Shown here one piece after another: positions 34,724-50,460 of a stretch of DNA of 64,000 nt; the first letter of the stretch is position 1; each line of letters starts with the position of its first letter. The stretch comes from Poecilobothrus nobilitatus (lineage: Eukaryota > Arthropoda > Insecta > Diptera > Dolichopodidae), in assembly GCA_947095535.1 (NCBI GenBank), contig OX352773.1, positions 3,968,001 to 4,032,000 on the forward strand, in the 5' to 3' direction. The notes below the pieces were generated by a model. It had not been told where the DNA came from. It worked only from the letters and a program-made list of their open reading frames with translations, and searched no databases. The position numbers and the translations under genes were made by a program.

Positions 34724-35316
34724 TTTGAATCCTTTCTGAAGAAGTTTTGTAGGATAATTTTAATTTTTCTTTATGTGAAAATCACATTTGATTTAGAAAA
34801 TTTTTAAGTCTATTATCCTCTTATCACACGATTAAAAGTGTAAAACGCAATATTGATTTAGAATTAGTTTAATTTTTTCCAATCAAAATTGAAACTCATA
34901 TAAAACATATTATAGATGTTCTGATTCTACAAAAACATAACTTTATTAAAACCAAATAGAAAAAAATAAATTTAAAATTTTGCTAGGTTTTAAAATATGG
35001 GAATATTGCCAGAGAAAAACCTGTTGAATATGATTTAAGAATAGTATCAGACATTTTCCCTTAGTACAGACATCAATTAAAAAAAAATTCAGTATTTAGA
35101 GTATTATCATCAACTATGCTTTAGTTTTCATTTACTTGTGTTGGTTTCTTGATAAATAAAAACTAAGACTTCTTTTTAAATTGCTTAATTAATTTTAGTT
35201 AAATGTTAAATGACTCAATTAGACGATATATTTTGTGACATATAATTGTTTGTGACTATATAGTATATTTTCTGTTTAGACTGGTAATACGTAACTGAAA
35301 CTAAATTAAATAATTA

Positions 35317-35519
35317 AGTCGATAACCAACTAAGATTATGATTTGAAAATCTTCTGGTCTTGTGTTTTTCAAGGATTATTTTGTAAGAAATTAGATCGAA
35401 TGCCTTTCTAATATCAGTATATACCACATCCACTTCTTTGTTAGTTTTCATGGTGCTTATAATATAAGAAATGAATAGATTTGCCGTTGATCTTGCTTTC
35501 AGGAATTCATGTTCTGCCA
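35317..35519 (-). pseudogene. LINE reverse-transcriptase fragment
   Basis: The minus strand encodes AEHEFLKARSTANLF followed by VDVVYTDIRKAFDLISYKII, matching the finger-to-palm segment of non-LTR reverse transcriptases (QHGF..GRST.TNL, VDVVYTD..KAFD..NH..LL). The YTD..KAFD block contains the first catalytic aspartate of the polymerase. Only about 65 residues are left; no start, no downstream YADD motif and no endonuclease were found. The family looks Jockey-like, but this is a guess from a short piece. It ends about 90 bases from TATACCC repeat copy 2. Confidence 0.8.
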
Positions 35520-35611
35520 ATTTGGTTTTTTTTAATTTTTATTTTTTCTTTAACAAATTCTTAAAATTAGTTTAGCCTAGAAAAAATTTAACAAAAAACG
35601 ACTTAGACGAA

Positions 35612-37213
35612 GTTTATACCCGTACAATAGGATCGGGTATAATAAAATTACTCCTCCGTTTGTAACACCTCGAAATAAGCGAGCTAGATATACCTTCAAA
35701 GGTATGGATCGGTTCAGAAAAAAATTCTAAGACGTTTGAGCCATGTCCGTCCGTCCGTCCGTCCGTCCGTCCGTCAGCACGCTAACTCAAAAACTAAGAA
35801 AGCTAGAATCTTGAAATTTACACAAAATATTCTGGGAAAATTTGTAGATTCCTTATTTTTTTTGGTTGAGTTTGGACCAAAACTTAGGGTAGCTCTCGAA
35901 CACCTAACTTTTAGATCCCCACATTTTTTTTGAAATAGAGCTATGAAATTTTAACTGCTGATAGATCTCACAAAAATATTAATTTTATTTTTAATAACTT
36001 TTTTTTGTAGCCCCACCCTTTACGGAGCTACAGCTCCCCAAAGGTTCAAAAAAGCTCTATATTTAAATTGTTATAGCACAAGTTGTATAAGGTATATCTT
36101 CATTTTGAAAACACTAAACGATTACTACTTTTATTAGCTTTAAAAATATATATTTGTGGCATACGGTGTCTTAATTTACCGTTATGCGAAACTAAAATTT
36201 TGCAAAATCCTTTAACCCTTCTATCTTCTAAACGCTTTAAGTTGGAAACTTGAAATTTTGACAGAAGTTAGATCTTTGTATGTAAAATAAGTATGAGTCA
36301 TTTCAGAAATTTTTTTTGTATCACCCCCCGTTTAGGATCTGTAAGCGGTCAAAAACTGAAAATTTCCTATTTTTAAACACCTGTAACTTGAACACCTGTT
36401 AAAATTTTTTTCAAGTAATACACAAAAATTAAAGCTTCAACATTATACTCTTATTTCTGTTAACAACTTTTTTTAATAATATAGGGTTACCTTATAATTG
36501 ACGAAAGTGTTACTTGATTTTTTCAAATTTTCTAACAAATTTCTTCAACAAATTGTTTGCATTTTGTTTTACTCGATGATTTGAAATTGTTGAGGATATA
36601 ATGCGTAGTACAAAAAAATGTAAATAAATAAACAACATAACGGTTGCTTGAAGAATTTTTATTTATATGATATTGATATATATACATACTTATATAATAT
36701 CATGTTTATTTACATATCGTATATGTCACTAGTGAATGAATGATAAGAGTATAGATGTATATTATATAGCGCCGTATTTACATACATATATGTATTTTAT
36801 TGTACTTATAAGAAATTATTCTGTCAATGGAATTTAAAATATACTATATAATATTATATTTATAATATAATATAATATAATATTTAAAATTATATTTATT
36901 ATTTTGTACTAAGTAAATTTAATATGCATTTACCGCTTAGTATTAAATGGTACTATAGAATATTTGAAAAAGTTTTGGATTGATAGTCGTTATGTGGAAG
37001 GTTAAAATCTGCTTTTGAAGAATGTACATATAAACATATAGTTTGAATATATGTACAAGCCATAGTTCTAGAAATTATAAAATTCACCCAAATTATTTTA
37101 AAATACTAAAATATTAAAAAAATAATATTGTAAGCAGAGTGACAGGCTGTGAACATACTAACGTTCGTACGGGTATCTAAGAGTTGACAAAGGCAACTGT
37201 ATTCTTCCTCGTT
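35612..37213 (+). repeat. TATACCC repeat family, copy 2
   Basis: It begins TATACCCGTACAATAGGATC, forming a hairpin with the following GGGTATA, then GTTTGTAACACC, GAGCTAGATATACC, CAAAGGTATGGATC, GCCATGTCCGTCC and GCACGCTAACTCAAAAA. It ends with ACGTTCGTACGGGTATC, an inverted copy of the head, then AGAGTTGACA and TTCTTCCTCGTTTT. Copy 1 shares both ends and the order of landmarks. The middle (about 35,800-36,500) instead matches the minus strand of the segments at 43.5 and 54.3 kb. No coding region is recognised. Confidence 0.8.
35745..35774 (+). repeat. (CCGT)n microsatellite within the repeat
   Basis: Seven CCGT units follow GCCATGT. Copies 1 and 4 carry shorter versions, so the array length varies between copies of the family. 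Confidence 0.9.
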
Positions 37214-38036
37214 TTTTATTAACATTTAAATCGAATTTCACTGGATTAAAAGGTTGACAATATTCATTAAAAATTCAGTAATTATTCAGTAGGTATAATT
37301 AATTTTTTTTAATTAATAAAATATACTTCTTTGACTATGCTTAAAATAGTTAATTATACTATGAAAAAATATAAAAAATTATAGTTAAATAAAATTACAG
37401 TGGAAATAAAGAGATTTTTATAATTTTTCGCCTGCTAATTAAAAATTGCACATTTACAGGAGCAAAAAAATTTAATATCAAAATTTAAAAAATAGTAATT
37501 CATAATTTTTCACTTATAATTTTCTTTAAATATATAAAGTTGTTTCATGAATTGACCAAATTTCAAATATAAAATAATAAAAAGAAAAACAAAAATTTTA
37601 TAAGAAAAAAAATTTTCTTTTCTACACTTTTGTGTAGATTAAATTCATTTTCATTCATAAAATATCTCAATTTTACAAAACATGGAATGGTGATGTTCAA
37701 TAGTAATACTAAAAAAATTTTATTTTTAAACATTATATTTTTTTCATCTAACGAAAATCTGTTCTTTGAAAGAGGATTTAAAAGAATTAATGCACTTCAA
37801 TAATAGCTATTTTGTAGAATGCCACCATACCACCTACAAGATATTTTAGAGAGATTAGGAAGAAAAGAAAAAAATAATATCATAGTAATAAAATTATTTA
37901 AATTTTTTACAATTAAAAAAAAACCGCCAAACTCTTAAAATATGATTATAAGAGATTTTATATAAACCCTTATAAAGCATTTACTTTTATGTTTTAACAA
38001 TTTAAAAAAAAAAAAAAATTTAAAATCAACAATTTT
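37214..38036. other. Gene-free stretch
   Basis: AT-rich with no recognised feature apart from homopolymer runs. Confidence 0.5.
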
Positions 38037-38221
38037 TTTGGTGGTTCGGTGGCTTAATGGGTAAAGCGTATAAAATACGCTGTAAACGCCGAGGGAGTGT
38101 GAGTTTGAATTCCACACACGTTGTAAGAATTATTCCCTCTTACGACATTTACAGCCACGCCTAAATAGGAAAGGCTTTGCAATTTCCTATGCACATTTAT
38201 GTGGCAGAGAAATGCATTAAA
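38037..38221 (+). repeat. tRNA-derived SINE with body
   Basis: The head GGTTCGGTGGCTTAATGGGT ..AAGCG is an A box (TGGCTTAATGG) and GAGTTTGAATTCC is a B box, 55-60 bases apart as in tRNA. A body follows: TTGTAAGAATTATTCCCTCT, CGACATTTACAGCCACGCC, AATTTCCTATGCACATTTATG and TGGCAGAGAAATGC. The body alone recurs reverse-complemented at 25,314-25,420, which supports a mobile, truncatable element. Confidence 0.8.
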
Positions 38222-39702
38222 AACCACCTTTGTTTTTACTTTTATTTATATGCATTTTATTCCATTAACTTTACATTAATGACTTTTAATTTATGAAATT
38301 TCTTCAAATATAATTATTTCAATAACAAAATATTTAAAAAAGAGGAAACTAAAAATCCTTTAGTAAATATAAAATATATAATTTCAAATATGACCACTAG
38401 AGTTTATAAAATTGCTATATACCATAATATAATTTGCCATCACCAAATTATGGTTTTGTTAAAAATTAACAAAATAATTTAAAACAAAAAAAAAATAAAC
38501 AAACAACAACATCAACATTGTGGCCACAATTTTATTGTTGGATCACGATGAAAATGAGAATTATTATAAACATATTATAAATATTTCGTTCTCGATCCAC
38601 AGTTTGGTATCTTTAAAATATTATTTATGTAATATGGAATCTCAGTTGCCGCCATCCTCTAATGTTTTCATCGCTTTTTTTTTACCTTATTTTTATACAC
38701 AGTATATGAAAAGTATTGTAATCATTTACAAAAATATAAAATTTGATATTTTGATTAACTTTTGACAATTTTTATGTTGTCTTAATCCTTAAATACCAAT
38801 TTTAGAACTAAAGAGATTAAATTAACATTTACGCATATTTACTGTATGTGTTGTCCTGTTTCAATACAAAATGTGTTCAATATAAAATAATAGTACTAAC
38901 ATAATTCACTGAAGAGTGTGATGTTTCTTGTAAACGTTTCACTGTAGGTGAATTGAATGTGGACACTTGATTTTAAATGTGTCATTGTAATGTAAACGAA
39001 AAAAAAACTTTTTCAAACAAAATTTTGATTTCTGCATCACATAAAATGAATGATGAGAGAAAATAAATCAAACTTTTCTTTTCAGGTGTAATTGCGATAC
39101 AATTATTGAATAATAATTTATTATATTATTTCTTTTGTTCGGGATTTGAATCACAGATTTTCGACTGAAAGTACATAGAGTATTGAAGTAAACAAAACAA
39201 TTGTCTTAGTCTATTTTTAAACAAAAGAAAATAATAAAAATAAACCATTAGTTGTATCCATAATTAATTTTTCCCAGTAAAATGTGTACATTGAATTGTC
39301 AACACAGTTAATTTGCCTCAACTCTTAAATAATATGTGTATGTTGAAATACACTTTAAACAGGATTTCCTATACTTTAAAATTACAATCCCCAGAATATA
39401 GTACAGTTCTATATCGAAGTAAAAATCTTTAGATAATGATTTTGTATTTGTTATTAATCCAAGTTTTCATTTTTAAAATTTGAATTTACAAGAAAGTTCA
39501 AAGTAAAACTCTTTTCAATTTATTATCTCTTATTTTCATATATACACATATACTTAAACATAATTGGACCAGAACCAATATTTCTAGCTATTACATTAAC
39601 TGGCAAGATACACTCTACAACATAATTTTATTAAAACCGTATATAAAAATAAAAAAAAATAAAAAAAATTATAAAAAAAATATTATAATGTTACATATGT
39701 TG
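38222..39702. other. Gene-free stretch left of the hAT element
   Basis: AT-rich. The frame at 38,520-38,765 has no family resemblance and ordinary codon composition for random AT-rich DNA. No feature supported. Confidence 0.5.
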
Positions 39703-39710
39703 AATAATAC

Positions 39711-42266
<2,556 letters not shown>

Positions 42267-42274
42267 AATAATAC

Positions 42275-43489
42275 AATATCAGTAACACTATTTTGTTAAA
42301 GTTTGTTTATAGATGTATAAGTACTCATATACACATACATATATACATATAAAATACTTTAAGCGATTTTGATTCTTTCATATTCTTTCATTATTTTCTC
42401 TTACACTTTAAATGGAAAGAAAAACAATTTAATTGTTGAAAATTTTGTTTTTGTTTTTTTTTTTTTGTGCTACAACCATCACATAACATGCATTCATCCA
42501 TTTATCCATTCATTCATTTTTGGATTTGAAATAAAAGAAAGGCAAACTGTTGAACATAGCCGCAAGAGAAAATAATGATGGTCATATCAAAAATAAAAAA
42601 AAAATAAAAATAAAAAACAATTTAATATATTAATAATTGGACATACTTATGTAAATGCACTTTTTATCATGAAAAATTTCCAAAAAAAATACTCGCGTAT
42701 TGTTTGATCCTTTTTAGAATAGATATCTACTATATAGTATTAGAGAAGCACTTTCAAATAATTAACGTTGATTTTCTTTATTTTCAAAACAAATAACATA
42801 TAATATAACTAAAATGTACAGTGATTAAGTTAACAATAAATCAATTTATTAGAAGTTTAATTTATAATGGCATATAGTAGTTAGTATAAAATAAAACTGT
42901 TATAATACGAATATTTGGAACCTAATTTAATGAATATATGATTTACCAGAAGAACTTTACAGTTAAAGTCAATATGGAAGAATTTAAAGTTATACTTTTA
43001 TAAATTGAATGAATGAATAAAATAGTTTAGTTTCAGTGAGCCTTCAAATTACAATTCAAATGAAAGTTACTTTTGTAACACCTCCCTGTTAAGATTCAAG
43101 GGTATATTTATTAATTAAATATGACTTATCTATTTCTATTCTCTATATATTAACCTTTTTACCGATCGCATACACGTAATGTATAATGTAAGGTATTGTG
43201 ATTACACCAAAATTTCGAACCTCAGATTTTTGCATATATACTTTTTTTCTGTACATAGAAATCTGAATTAAGTGTTTTTGGAGTGCTGACTGTCTGTCTG
43301 TGAACACATGTACAGCGCAAAAGGCAGAAATCACTTTGATAAAATTTCATATTTATGATTTTGACGTAAAATATTTCAATTTGTAAAGATTTTAGTAGAA
43401 ATCCGGCAGCCTCAAATGCCACTTAACTAAGGGTATTTTTATATTATATTTACGAATACTTTCAAACCGAAAAATATTATAAAACAAAG
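42275..43489. other. Gene-free stretch
   Basis: AT-rich. Near 43,070-43,110 TTTTGTAACACCTCC and CAAGGGTATATTTATT resemble the head landmarks of the TATACCC repeat family, so the neighbouring copy at 43.5 kb may once have reached to here. No gene. Confidence 0.4.
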
Positions 43490-44240
43490 TAAAATGTAAA
43501 CCAACGGTTTTTAAAAGCACACATTTCCAAAACACAATACAAACTGTTTAGAATTGTGACTTACACAAAAATTTGAAAATTTTAAAAATAAAATTTAAGA
43601 AATTTTTTGTAATAAGAAAATATGTGAAAATAGGACTTTTCTGGAATTTTGAGGGGCTGTAAGTTCAGAACCCTATATAACTAAGAAAAACCGTTAACAC
43701 ACGTAAAAATATATTACTGGAGCTTTAATTTTAATGTCTTTTCGAAGAAAAATGTGTACAGGTGCTTAAGTTACAGATGCTTAAAAATAGAAAATTTTCA
43801 ATTTTTCAGCCCTAATATCTTTTAAACAGGGGGTGGTGCAAAAAAATTTTCTAAAGAAACTTATACTAATTCTAAAAGATCTTTCTTGTATCAAAATTTC
43901 AGGTTCCTATCTAAAGGTGTGCCGGAGTTATGAAAAAAGAAATTTTATGCAAAATGTGGTTTTCACATAACGGTAAATTTAAATACTAAATTGCAAAATT
44001 GTTTGTATAATTTTGATATTAATTCACAAAGTTAAAAAAAGTACCTGTTGAATGATGTTTTCAGAGTGAAAAAATGTTAAGTAGAACATGAGATACACGA
44101 ATTCAAAAATGGGGCTTTTTCAAAGTTTGAGGGGCTCTAGCTCCGTAATGGAGAGGGCTACATGAAAAAGTTATGATATGATATGACAAACTTTTAGGTT
44201 CGTTCTCATTTTCACACGATTTTTTTTTAAGTAATTTTTA
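43490..44240 (-). repeat. TATACCC repeat family interior, copy 3
   Basis: This aligns in the same orientation with 54,270-55,350 over many blocks: TAAACCAACG, ACCCTATATAACTAAGAAAA, ACCGTTAACACACGTAAAAA, TTCTAAAAG.TCTTTCTTGT, CCTATCTAAAGG.GTGCCGG and GGGCTACATGAAAAAGTT. Reverse-complemented, blocks such as the one around CTATTTTTAA..C.CCTGTAACTT fit the interior of copy 2. The GTCC array and the TATACCC head are missing here. Confidence 0.75.
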
Positions 44241-45310
44241 CTAATACGCAATTTATTTTCTGTGAAAACTTTTGTTATTCAGTGCTTTAATTTCGTACAT
44301 TAGATAGATATAATATAAATAATATATGAAATCTACAAATGTACAGATAATATAGTTATAATTTATATATATATACTTATATAATATAGCTATACATTTT
44401 AATTGCTTTTAATTTAAAATGACATATAGCTATCTACTTATTTGATACAAGGATAATGTTTTAAGATTTTTTTCAGCTTTCTATCAATATTTGTAAATAA
44501 CTGTATTAAAAAAACAAATATAAAGTTTTCCTGTTCCTGCTATCGGTTATGTTCAGAACAGTATTTTGAATGCATATCTAAAACGATACTAAAATTAATT
44601 AACATTTTACTTTTGATGTGAGCCTATTCCTACTATTACTGCATATTCCAGCCTCCACTTATAACATTTCTATCGTGCCTTACTTTCTTTAAGGCTCTAA
44701 AGAACTGTAGAGAATATATTGCTGGCAGTTTCAAATTTTAAGTTTTTAAACGTTTAACTTTAACCTGTAGAAGAGGAGTTCAAAAATTTTACAAAGTATT
44801 CATTTTACATAAAAATGAATTGAAATGTCATTTACATAAATTGAAATTAAAATGAATGTGTAAAAATTAGCGTTGTTTTAGCGTTTTGAAATTTAAAAAA
44901 TTTTGAGTAGAATTTGTAGGACTTTTTTCAGCTTTGCAAGACTGTAGTAACGGGATGAGTTATATAAAAGAGTTGTTCTAAAATTGTTTTAATGAAATCT
45001 GTTTGCTTTTAAACTTTAATTTCTTTATATCTAAAAGTGTTGAAATTTTGTAAACACACAATCAAATAAATGGAAGGAAAAAGTGAAAATAATAAGCAAA
45101 TTTTTCAAAATTTTTTGAAAATATGCTAATTACTTAATGCTTCATAATATTTCTATTAAAACCATCAAAGCTCAAGCTCTATATTAAAAAAAAGGATTCC
45201 AATTATCATATTATTATGGTTTACTTTAAACGACTTTTCTTCTGAAAAACTACTTTGATGACTTGTTTTTAATTATAAAAAACTGATAGCAACCTGAACA
45301 GAATTGGAAA
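44241..45310. other. Gene-free stretch
   Basis: AT-rich with no recognised coding region. It may contain further decayed repeat. Confidence 0.5.
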
Positions 45311-45311
45311 A

Positions 45312-45366
45312 CCGCACTCTGTCGATTAATAAATCACGTGCTTAACCACTCGGCCACCAAAGTTTC
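45312..45366 (-). repeat. tRNA-like SINE head fragment
   Basis: The minus strand reads TGGTGGCCGAGTGGTTAAGC, ACGTGATTTATTAATCGACA, then GAGTGCGG. The A box (TGGCCGAGTGGTTAAG) is well preserved and of the Leu/Ser-tRNA type. The B box is missing, so the copy is truncated. Confidence 0.6.
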
Positions 45367-46436
45367 CATACACTATAATAAAACTAGAATATTGAATGTT
45401 GAATTGCATATCTTTAGGCAAAACATATATTTATTAATTTTATACAAAATTTCAACCTTTATTGTGTACATATATTCAATATTATTTTCACAACACATTT
45501 TTCATACCTTAATGTTAATACCTTTTAAATAAAACACTCTGTTGCGCTTTTATAATTATCATTCCTTTTTTACTATGCTTTTCATGTGTTTTTTTTATCT
45601 TTTTATTTTAATTTATACTTACTGCAACATATTATTTATTTTACATATATACAGGTATACTATGTTGATAAATAACATTATATACCTGATTCAGAAACGG
45701 TATTTTATATTTAAAAAAAAAGGAAAAATAACCAAATGAATTTAACCTTTTATTGGTTATAAAAGTTAATTTTTACGCACCTAAATAAAACGCTACCTGT
45801 GAAAGTGATTTTATCAAAAATTAAAAAAAGAAAATTATAATTTATTTTTTTGTTTTTTCGGTTTTCTATCTAAAATTTTGACTAACAATTTTAATTTTAA
45901 ATTAATGCCATATTGGAAAGGAGAAATCCCATATTATTACATATTCGTGTCAAATTTTCAATTTTATCTTAAGTAATTTTAAATAATTTCTTTAAATATT
46001 AAGAATTTTTTTTGTTTTTTAATTAAACCTATAAACTTTGCTCTTCAAAATTTGGAAAGTTCTGGTTTATTTGCTTAAGTAATAGTATTTAATTTTATAA
46101 GTAATAGTTTTAATAATTATAATTTTATTCTTATTAAAAGGCGTTTAAAACAATTGCAATTTTAAAGCTTCTGATCTATTCATCTGTAACAGTTTTGTTT
46201 CCAAGTGTATCGTTTGCTTTATATTTAAAGTAAAGTTTTCTATCTAAAGTAATATTTCTCCAAGAACCAACTACTAAGGATATCTATTACTTTGTTAGAT
46301 ACATGTTTTAACTGAACAAATTTGAATAGACATCAATGTAATTTTCTTTATCATAGATATAAATATCACATTCTTTATATTAAGCTGCTTCACATTCGTA
46401 TCATGTAAATCGAATGAAAAATTTTTTTAAGTTTAA
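45367..46436. other. Gene-free stretch
   Basis: AT-rich, homopolymers, no recognised feature. Confidence 0.5.
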
Positions 46437-47112
46437 TCTGACTCATGGCGCAGTGGTTAAGTCGCCAACCTTTCAATCGAAGGGTCTTGGGTTCAAACCC
46501 CGGTCAGGTCATAAATAAAAAATATGTAGTACTTTTATATCGTAAAAATGTATATGGCATAATTAATAGTAGTAATAATAACAATAATAATATTAATAAT
46601 AATAATAGTAATAATAATAATAGCTGCTACAGTGGGGCTATCTTGGTTATATCATGCAAGTAAGGTGTTATATACTGCTGCACGTTGTAATCCACTGATG
46701 GCGCTGACTCTGTAGTAAAATAATAATAATATTAATAAGAATACTAATACCAATAATAGTAACCGATACAGTGACAGTGGGGATTGCCTTCGATAATTAC
46801 CTCATGTAGGATATATACTACTACTACATGTTGTAACTGTTGTGACGGCTTTAAAAAATAGTAATAATAATAGGCGGATTCATTGTTTCCTTACAGTCCC
46901 ACTCCCAATTCAATGTTTCCGTATCCAATTCCTATCCTTTCCTATCCCTACTCCCTAGCCAATATACTGCGTTCGCAGGTAAGGATTTCATTATATTGGC
47001 TAAAGGGGGAGGTGTGTTTATTCAGTAAGAATCTGACTCTACCAAGGGGGAAATTTTTGATGTCTTTGGAGATTCCCACCTCCCTTAGGAAAAAAAGTTT
47101 CAATCGCACAAC
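46437..47112 (+). repeat. Long tRNA-derived SINE with composite body
   Basis: The head is TGGCGCAGTGGTTAAGTCG (A box) followed by GGGTTCAAACCCC (B box), in tRNA-like spacing. An AATAATAAT-rich linker follows. The body then holds two related segments (GTGGGGCTATCTTGGTTATA at 46,631 and GTGGGGATTGCCTTCGATAA at 46,777), each ending with a TGTTGTAAC/TGTAATCC-type word. A final unit runs from CTATCCCTACTCCCTAGCC to GATTCCCACCTCCCTTAGG. The final unit and the first linker recur at 25,552-25,866. Because the copy is 676 bp it may be a SINE fused to another repeat. Frames inside it are incidental. Confidence 0.7.
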
Positions 47113-48787
47113 TGCATTTTACCGTCACCTCTACATCAATACACTTCCTTAGCATATTAATACATAAAAGACTGATTTTATAGAATACTTTTTAGGGACC
47201 AAATTTATAATAAATATTTGTGTATCTTTAAATTAATAACCACCAAAAAGGTAAATAATGAATATTAGCGTATTTTACATAGACTTATTCACAAAAAATA
47301 TATTCTAAATTATTCATTCATGGTCCTTTAAAAGTAAATGGTATTTATAAAGTCAAATCATCAATTACTGACCTTATGAATATTATCAACTAACACATAT
47401 ACACATACTCAAATAAAATAATAAAACCAATATAAATAAACATAAAAATAAAAATAAATAAACAGGCTTTGAATTGATTCAAAATATAAAATTTACGCAC
47501 TTGTAGTGTAGAATTGCAAAAAAAAAAAATATAAAATAACAACAAAAATAAAAAACGAAAAACAAAAAGGAAAATATTTTTTATAATATATATAAAGTGA
47601 TAGGCTTGAATTCGGCCACTTTTTGATCTGTTCGTATTTGGGTTATTTATTTATAAAAAAAAAAAAAAAAAACGCATTGAAACAAAAAAATAACTGTTAA
47701 AAACGCAAAAATACGTACATTGTATGTATACGTATCATATTATAAATTTTTATACCATTTAGTATCAGACTATTCAATAACGGTAAATTGTTACTACTTT
47801 GCCATAAAACCATATTATGTTTCTGATTCTATTTTATTATTTTTCATTCTTTTTTTTTTTTTTTTTTTTGTTGTATAAAAAATACATTATAAATGGTGTT
47901 GATGTCGATGTTTCGACATTCGATGATGATTTCTGATGACGATGGTAAGATTGGTAAATAGTTAATTGATAATGGTATTCCAAAATATTTTGACCATAAA
48001 CGATACCACATTGGGTTTTTAAAAATTTTTAGTTCGGACATATTATATATAAAACAAAATTATAGGATATCATGCACGCATTGTTTTATCATAGCTTATA
48101 AAATGAACGGAGAAAAAGAAGAACCCTATGATTTGATAGAAAAGAATAAACAAATGATAAAATTGGAATGATAATTGAAAGAAGTGAAAAAATAGAGTGT
48201 ATGCTGGAGAAACTACAGGTTGTTGTTTTATTTTTATATAGTGGTAGTAGGGTTGTCGGTAACATGTCAAATGCTCATTTTTTTTTTTTTTTGATTAACT
48301 TTAATTCAATTAAAATATCAAAAAATTTATATATGTATGTATATTTTTATATTATTATTATTATTCTTTTTGTGGTTTGATGATTGTTGCATTTTATCAA
48401 CGAAAAAATAAAAAAAAATAAAAACAGTAACGCGGCAATAATATTATGTAGGATGCGGTCAAATAATGTGGCTTTTAAAATTGTAATATGTACAATAATT
48501 AAAGATTTACATTACTTCATACATAGATATATATATATATATGTATATATATATAAATATGCATAAAATATTTTATTAAACAATCATTCAATGAGTAATA
48601 TATGTATCGTTTAATCTATATATAGAATATATATACATGTATGTATATATTTTTGCATTTACATACATAAGCTTATATACATATAAGTTAAATACTTTTC
48701 TGAATCAGTGAACTGACAAATTTTGATTGGATCGTTAAATAAAATAAACTTTTAAATGGACTTTTAAATAAATAATACTTATATAAG

Positions 48788-48833
<46 letters not shown>

Positions 48834-50279
48834 CATTATTTATTTCAACTAAATAAATCGTACGCACTTTTTACAAATATAAATCCAAACACATGCAATA
48901 AAAGGATACATTACATATTATGTATATATGTATTTAGGTGAGTATATAAGTATTTTATTTTTGTTAATAATATTTTAAAAGTGAAAGTTAAAAATTTTTG
49001 ATTTTTTTAGGATAATTTGTGGTTAAAGAACAAATATTAAATTCCTGGGAAAAAAAACATCAAAATAAAAAAAAAATTATTTAAATAGATTTAATTCGCG
49101 TAATAAAGTTATTAAATACCGCTAATTAAAAATAATTACTTATTTTATAATCATAATATAATTAATTTTCTCATTGAATTAGAAATATTTGGTATATTGC
49201 ATTTAAAATCGAATATTGATATTTATTATTATTAATTCATAATTTAAATTTTTCCATATTCCGTATCAATGAAAGTATTTATCATAAAAGTAAAGAAGCA
49301 TTAAAATTGGATATATAATATTGTGTCGAAATTCACATTGGAAAAATCGACTTTTGTCTAAAATCATTTAACAAAAAGTTTAAAATATAAAATCATATTA
49401 AAAAAGCAGTTTAAAAAACATTTTAAAAAGATTTTTATCTCAATAAGTATTTTTTCTCAAACATTTTTTTAATAAAATCACTTTTTAAAACAAGTAGATA
49501 TTAGAGCTTAAAAATAATAAACTATAATAAATACCAGATAAATTCCATTTTTTGTTTTATGATACTCAATTTTGTGAATTTGTATAAAATATTTTCTTGT
49601 ACGTCCAAAAATTTAGAGCATTTCCTATATAATAACTGGAAAATAACACCAGATAAAATAAATCTGGAAAATTTTCTTTTTTCATTTCAAATTCAAATCA
49701 GTGAATGAATTTAGACGAAAACAACATTTGATTTTTAAATTTTGTGAAGTAATTTTATTATTTTTATGTATTGATATAATAATATAATAATCAGAATCCA
49801 AATTAAATCAAATGTAATTAATTTAATTTAAAAATAAACGACAAGTAAATACCTATAAAATTACTCACCATATGTATTTTGTAAATTTCTAATTAATAAG
49901 ACAAATTGAAATGTACGGCTAAGTTGATTTTTCCAAAACCAAAACTCTTTTAAAAAAAATTAATAATCTTTGAGCATACTGTAATAGCAATGAAAGCTTA
50001 ATTATTCGTAAATTTTTATCAGAACCAACCACAAGGTGGATCTTGAGATCCTGGAGAACTCATCGAAAATAGAAATATATAATTGACTCGTGAGAAATAT
50101 ATAATTGATGAGCAGACAACAAAAGTTAAAAATCTAAAAGCATAAAATTGATATTTTAAATTATTTAAAGTAGGTATTTTAATTATTATAGTAAATTTTA
50201 ATAATTTGCCTACAAGTATGCAATTATCATTTTAAATTCTCTCCACTACAAAATTTGAAAGCATTCAAGGGTCCCAAGG
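47113..50279. other. Gene-free AT-rich stretch with TA microsatellite
   Basis: A TA run of 21 units lies at 48789-48831. Frames here are low-complexity. No feature is supported. Confidence 0.5.
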
Positions 50280-50399
50280 ATCCCTACACAGGTTGTAAGT
50301 GTTTTTTTCTTTACATACCCCCCTTACGACCAAATATAATGTAAATATATAGTATATAATATAAACAAAATAAATAATATCACTATATTAATTGATAAT

Positions 50400-50460
50400 C
50401 GTATTTAATCTATAATGACCTTAGTGGCCGATGATTTTAGTAATATTGTATAATCCCATA
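50400..50460 (+). repeat. Short copy of SINE body word
   Basis: GATGATTTTAGTAATATTGT followed by ATAATCCCATATG resembles GCTGATGGTTTAGTAATGTT then GCACTATCCTATG at 53,685. It is probably a fragment of the same dispersed element. The surrounding 50,250-50,340 (CAAGGGTCCCAAGGATCCC; CCCCCCTTACGACC) is unusually GC-rich and may belong to it. Confidence 0.4.

Noticed and set aside
46445..46663. 72-codon frame beginning MAQWLSRQPFNRR
   Set aside because: This is the familiar accidental translation of a tRNA-derived SINE head, followed by an asparagine run from AATAAT repeats.
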